Made by a program: the position numbers and the translations under genes. Positions 61,542 to 64,000 of a stretch of DNA of 64,000 nt are shown here, one piece after another. The notes beneath the pieces were generated by a model. That model was not told the DNA's origin. It did not search any database and saw nothing but the letters and a program-made list of their open reading frames with translations. The first letter of the stretch is position 1. Each line of letters begins with the position of its first letter. The stretch is from positions 3,906,001-3,970,000 of the forward strand of contig OZ244119.1 of NCBI GenBank assembly GCA_965215755.1. Direction: 5' to 3'. Origin of the DNA: Tectiglobus sp965215755 (GTDB lineage: Bacteria; Pseudomonadota; Alphaproteobacteria; Rhizobiales; Hyphomicrobiaceae).

Positions 61542-64000
61542 ATGGCGCAGAATAACAAGGCAAAAGCAGCCGGGGCATCGCTATCCGCGCGTCTGAGCGA
61601 AGTCCAAGACGACGCCGCTGGTAAATCTGACGACAAAGGTGCTGGCGGCCCTCCGCCGTTGCCAGGCGCGAAGCTGAAGCCGCCGACGCCGCCTTCACCA
61701 GATAAGCAGGCCAACGCTTCTAAGACGACAACGTCATCGCCGCCACCGATTCCCGGTAGTGGCTCTGCCCAACCCGAAGCTATAGCTCCGGCCAAAGCGG
61801 CAATCGAATTTCCCCGGCCGTTGGAAGCAGAGAGAGATGATCCGCTTCCCGCGGCAGTCAAACCGGATACGGCCAAAAGGACGGGCGGGCCAGAATCAGC
61901 AGCAGCCGCCGCACAGCGACGCGAAGCCCAACGCAGACCCGCCGGACCACCTCGCGAGCGTCTGGCTGCGAATGATGATGCGCCGTCCATTGGCGGTCTG
62001 ATTTATGCGCTCAATCAACGGCCGTCGAACAAACCATTCGCCTATGCTGCTGCTGCAACAGGGCTTTGGACAGCAGTGGCGCTGGGTTTTGCCTGGTCAT
62101 TCATGTTGAACGGCTTGCCAGCTGGTGCCGGTTTTGTTGAGATTACTACCCACCCTGCATTCCTGACTTCTCTGGCTTTGTGGGTAGGGCCGATCACGCT
62201 GTTTTGGTTTCTGGCCTTCCTCGCTTGGCGCACTGAGGAATTGCATCTGCGGTCGAGTGCCATGACCGAAGTTGCCGTTCGCTTGGCAGAGCCTGATCGC
62301 ATGGCAGAACAGTCTGTTGCATCATTGGGGCAGGCTGTCCGGCGCCAGGTTTCCTTCATGAATGATGCCGTGTCGCGCGCACTGGGTCGGGCCGGTGAAC
62401 TTGAAGCGCTCGTTCACAATGAGGTCAGTCAGCTCGAAAATTCGTATGATGAGAATGAGCGGAAGATCCGAGGTTTGATCCAGGAGTTGTCCGGTGAGCG
62501 CCATGCGTTGGTCAATACCGGCGACCGGTTTAAGGACACTCTACAGCAGCTCGGAACGGAAGTTCCACAACTCATCGAGAGATTGTCGCAACAGCAGTAC
62601 ACGCTGGCTAAAATCATTGAGGGTGCCGGCTCGAACCTTACGCAGTTGGAAACCGCGCTTGCCGGCGAAACAAACCGGCTGGAGACGACACTTGAGGGCG
62701 GTGCCGGGAAGCTGCAGGGCGTTCTTGAAGACTACACCCAGGCGCTGGCGTCGGCTCTTGGGTCGCGAACTGATCAGATGCAGAATGTGCTTGGGAGTTA
62801 CACCGAGGCATTGGGCGGTGCACTGGAAAGTCGGACCGAGCATATGCAGTCGATGCTGACAGACCAGCGCAGCGGGATTGAGGCTGCCTTGGACGCCAAT
62901 CGTTCGGTCGTTGACGGTTCAATCGAGACACTTAATTCCACACTCAGCAATCGCACCGAGACGATGCAGATCGTTTTTGAAGAGTACGCGCGCGCCCTCG
63001 ATACGACGTTGGCCAATCGTACCGAGAACTTCGACATGCAGTTGGTGGACCGAACCAAAGCGCTGGATGAAGCGTTTAGCGAACGACTTCGTCTCTTCGA
63101 CGAAGCCATCATGAACTCGGCACTGCAGATTGATCAGGCCGTCGGCAGCAGCACTCAGGTGCTCACATCAGCCATGGAAACGCATGCATCTGATCTCAAT
63201 TCCACACTGACGGCCCAGGCTCAGCAGCTGGATGAGACGTTGCTGAATCGTATCGAAGCGGTGCGTTCGTCCAGCGAGAATATCTCGCGACAATCCATCA
63301 AGGCAATTGAGGGTCTCGCGGGGCAATCCGATATGCTGCGCAACGTCTCCGAAAACCTGCTTGGCCAGATCAACAATGTGTCAAACCGCTTTGAGAGCCA
63401 AAGCCATGCAATTATGCGTTCAGCCAATGCGCTTGAGTCGGCCAACTTCAAGATCGACAAGATGTTGGCGGACCGTTCAACGGAGCTCAACACCACACTA
63501 GAGCGCATGTCAGATCGCGCCGAAGAGCTGGGCAGTGCTGTACAAGGGTATTCCAACACGCTCGAAGGCTCCATTTCTGAGGCTGAGCAGCGGGCACGGT
63601 TGCTAACTCAGGATCTGACCCGCCAAACTGAAGAGCGGGCCAAGGCTGCCGTCGGCGACATGGAGCGCATGAAGCAGGCTGCCACCCTCGAAGCTGAGCG
63701 GGCGCTCGATGAATTGCGGTCGGAATTCACCACCGTCTCACGTGAAGTGACACAGAGATTGGGTTCGCTATCCAAGGAATTCTCACAAACCAGCGGCGCC
63801 GTACGTGAACAGGCCGCCCAGGCGGCTCAGCAGCTTGAGGCCGAACAAACCCGTCTCAAGTATCAAATGGAGCGCTTGCCTGGTGCCACGCAGGAAAGCG
63901 CAGTCGCGATGCGCAAGGCGCTACGGGACCAGCTTAAAGCGCTCGATCAGCTCTCCTCACTCGCTACGACGACTGCTCGACAGGCAGCTGCCGTGCCACC
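61542..64000 (+). CDS. Membrane-anchored coiled-coil repeat protein, GPR-like (5' part)
   Basis: The open frame begins at ATG 61542 and runs off the right edge; 819 residues are visible. An N-terminal Pro/Ala/Lys-rich disordered segment (about 1-160) is followed by two transmembrane helices (about 166-190 and 206-229). A long helical region follows to the edge, with near-22-residue repeats between about 404 and 490, each with an ALxSRT-xxMQ or ANRTEN core. This order (disordered head, membrane anchor, apolipoprotein-like repeats) resembles the Growth Pole Ring protein of Agrobacterium, which forms a ring at the growing pole. Similarity is judged by layout, not alignment, and the length is unknown. 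Confidence 0.65.
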   Translation, partial: MAQNNKAKAAGASLSARLSEVQDDAAGKSDDKGAGGPPPLPGAKLKPPTPPSPDKQANASKTTTSSPPPIPGSGSAQPEAIAPAKAAIEFPRPLEAERDDPLPAAVKPDTAKRTGGPESAAAAAQRREAQRRPAGPPRERLAANDDAPSIGGLIYALNQRPSNKPFAYAAAATGLWTAVALGFAWSFMLNGLPAGAGFVEITTHPAFLTSLALWVGPITLFWFLAFLAWRTEELHLRSSAMTEVAVRLAEPDRMAEQSVASLGQAVRRQVSFMNDAVSRALGRAGELEALVHNEVSQLENSYDENERKIRGLIQELSGERHALVNTGDRFKDTLQQLGTEVPQLIERLSQQQYTLAKIIEGAGSNLTQLETALAGETNRLETTLEGGAGKLQGVLEDYTQALASALGSRTDQMQNVLGSYTEALGGALESRTEHMQSMLTDQRSGIEAALDANRSVVDGSIETLNSTLSNRTETMQIVFEEYARALDTTLANRTENFDMQLVDRTKALDEAFSERLRLFDEAIMNSALQIDQAVGSSTQVLTSAMETHASDLNSTLTAQAQQLDETLLNRIEAVRSSSENISRQSIKAIEGLAGQSDMLRNVSENLLGQINNVSNRFESQSHAIMRSANALESANFKIDKMLADRSTELNTTLERMSDRAEELGSAVQGYSNTLEGSISEAEQRARLLTQDLTRQTEERAKAAVGDMERMKQAATLEAERALDELRSEFTTVSREVTQRLGSLSKEFSQTSGAVREQAAQAAQQLEAEQTRLKYQMERLPGATQESAVAMRKALRDQLKALDQLSSLATTTARQAAAVP

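Noticed and set aside
61448..61990. A 180-residue minus-strand frame opposite the start of the GPR-like gene
   Set aside because: Its Ala/Gly/Ser composition mirrors the Pro/Ala-rich plus-strand coding, and the plus frame stays open through the window edge with transmembrane and repeat structure.
1..64000. CRISPR arrays, insertion sequences, prophage or rRNA
   Set aside because: No regularly spaced repeats, transposase or integrase genes, phage proteins or rRNA segments were seen.

Overview
The window looks like a chromosomal segment from an alphaproteobacterium, most likely of the order Hyphomicrobiales (Rhizobiales). Supporting signs: a CckA-type hybrid kinase beside recA, a DUF2865 protein, class II DAHP synthase, a nearby gor/rpiA/gph group, the alphaproteobacterial form of DksA with a single zinc-site cysteine, an adrenodoxin-type ferredoxin, and at the right edge a membrane-anchored repeat protein resembling the Growth Pole Ring (GPR) protein of polar-growing Rhizobiales. 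Base composition is moderately GC-rich and fairly even. I see no insertion sequence, prophage, CRISPR array or rRNA. The genus cannot be fixed from what is visible.

Layout. 1-8.4 kb: start of an Atm1-like ABC exporter, a coiled-coil LysM protein, an M48 membrane protease with a MeaB-type GTPase, cysS, a DUF2865 protein and a small membrane protein. 8.7-19.5 kb: nadE, class II DAHP synthase, a HerA-like ATPase with a good terminator, a sulfatase, AMP nucleosidase, a family III CoA-transferase and a MetF-like reductase. 19.5-22.5 kb: a regulatory or unknown patch with a 36-residue membrane peptide, a PAS-like protein, an unrecognised protein with a possible SD-masking hairpin, an XRE regulator and tRNA-Asn. 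22.6-31.7 kb: an SPFH lipoprotein with a membrane partner, small transporters, an SDR, gor, rpiA, gph, a DMT transporter and threonine aldolase. 31.8-37.9 kb: a methyltransferase with an MMPL/RND transporter, a TusA-like protein, a secreted protein and a TauD-like dioxygenase.

38-49.7 kb: CoA ester lyase with a PhyH-type dioxygenase; agmatinase and ornithine decarboxylase (putrescine by two routes) with a long structured decarboxylase leader; recA, cckA, and a FliO-like/MscS pair. 50-57.6 kb: exported envelope proteins (zinc peptidase, glycan-binding-like protein, VanX-like dipeptidase), dksA, a MoxR ATPase/cupin/CoxE-like VWA group, a lipoprotein and a membrane protein. 57.7-64 kb: a CelD-like acyltransferase, ferredoxin-NADP reductase, ferredoxin, an Hpt protein and the 5' part of the GPR-like gene.

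Most of the window is ordinary housekeeping DNA. The parts most worth attention are the ornithine decarboxylase leader with its Pro/Arg-rich upstream ORF, the 19.7-21.8 kb patch (tiny peptide, terminator inside a convergent coding region, SD hairpin), the lipidated SPFH operon with an 18-bp palindrome, the MoxR/VWA module and the GPR-like repeat protein.
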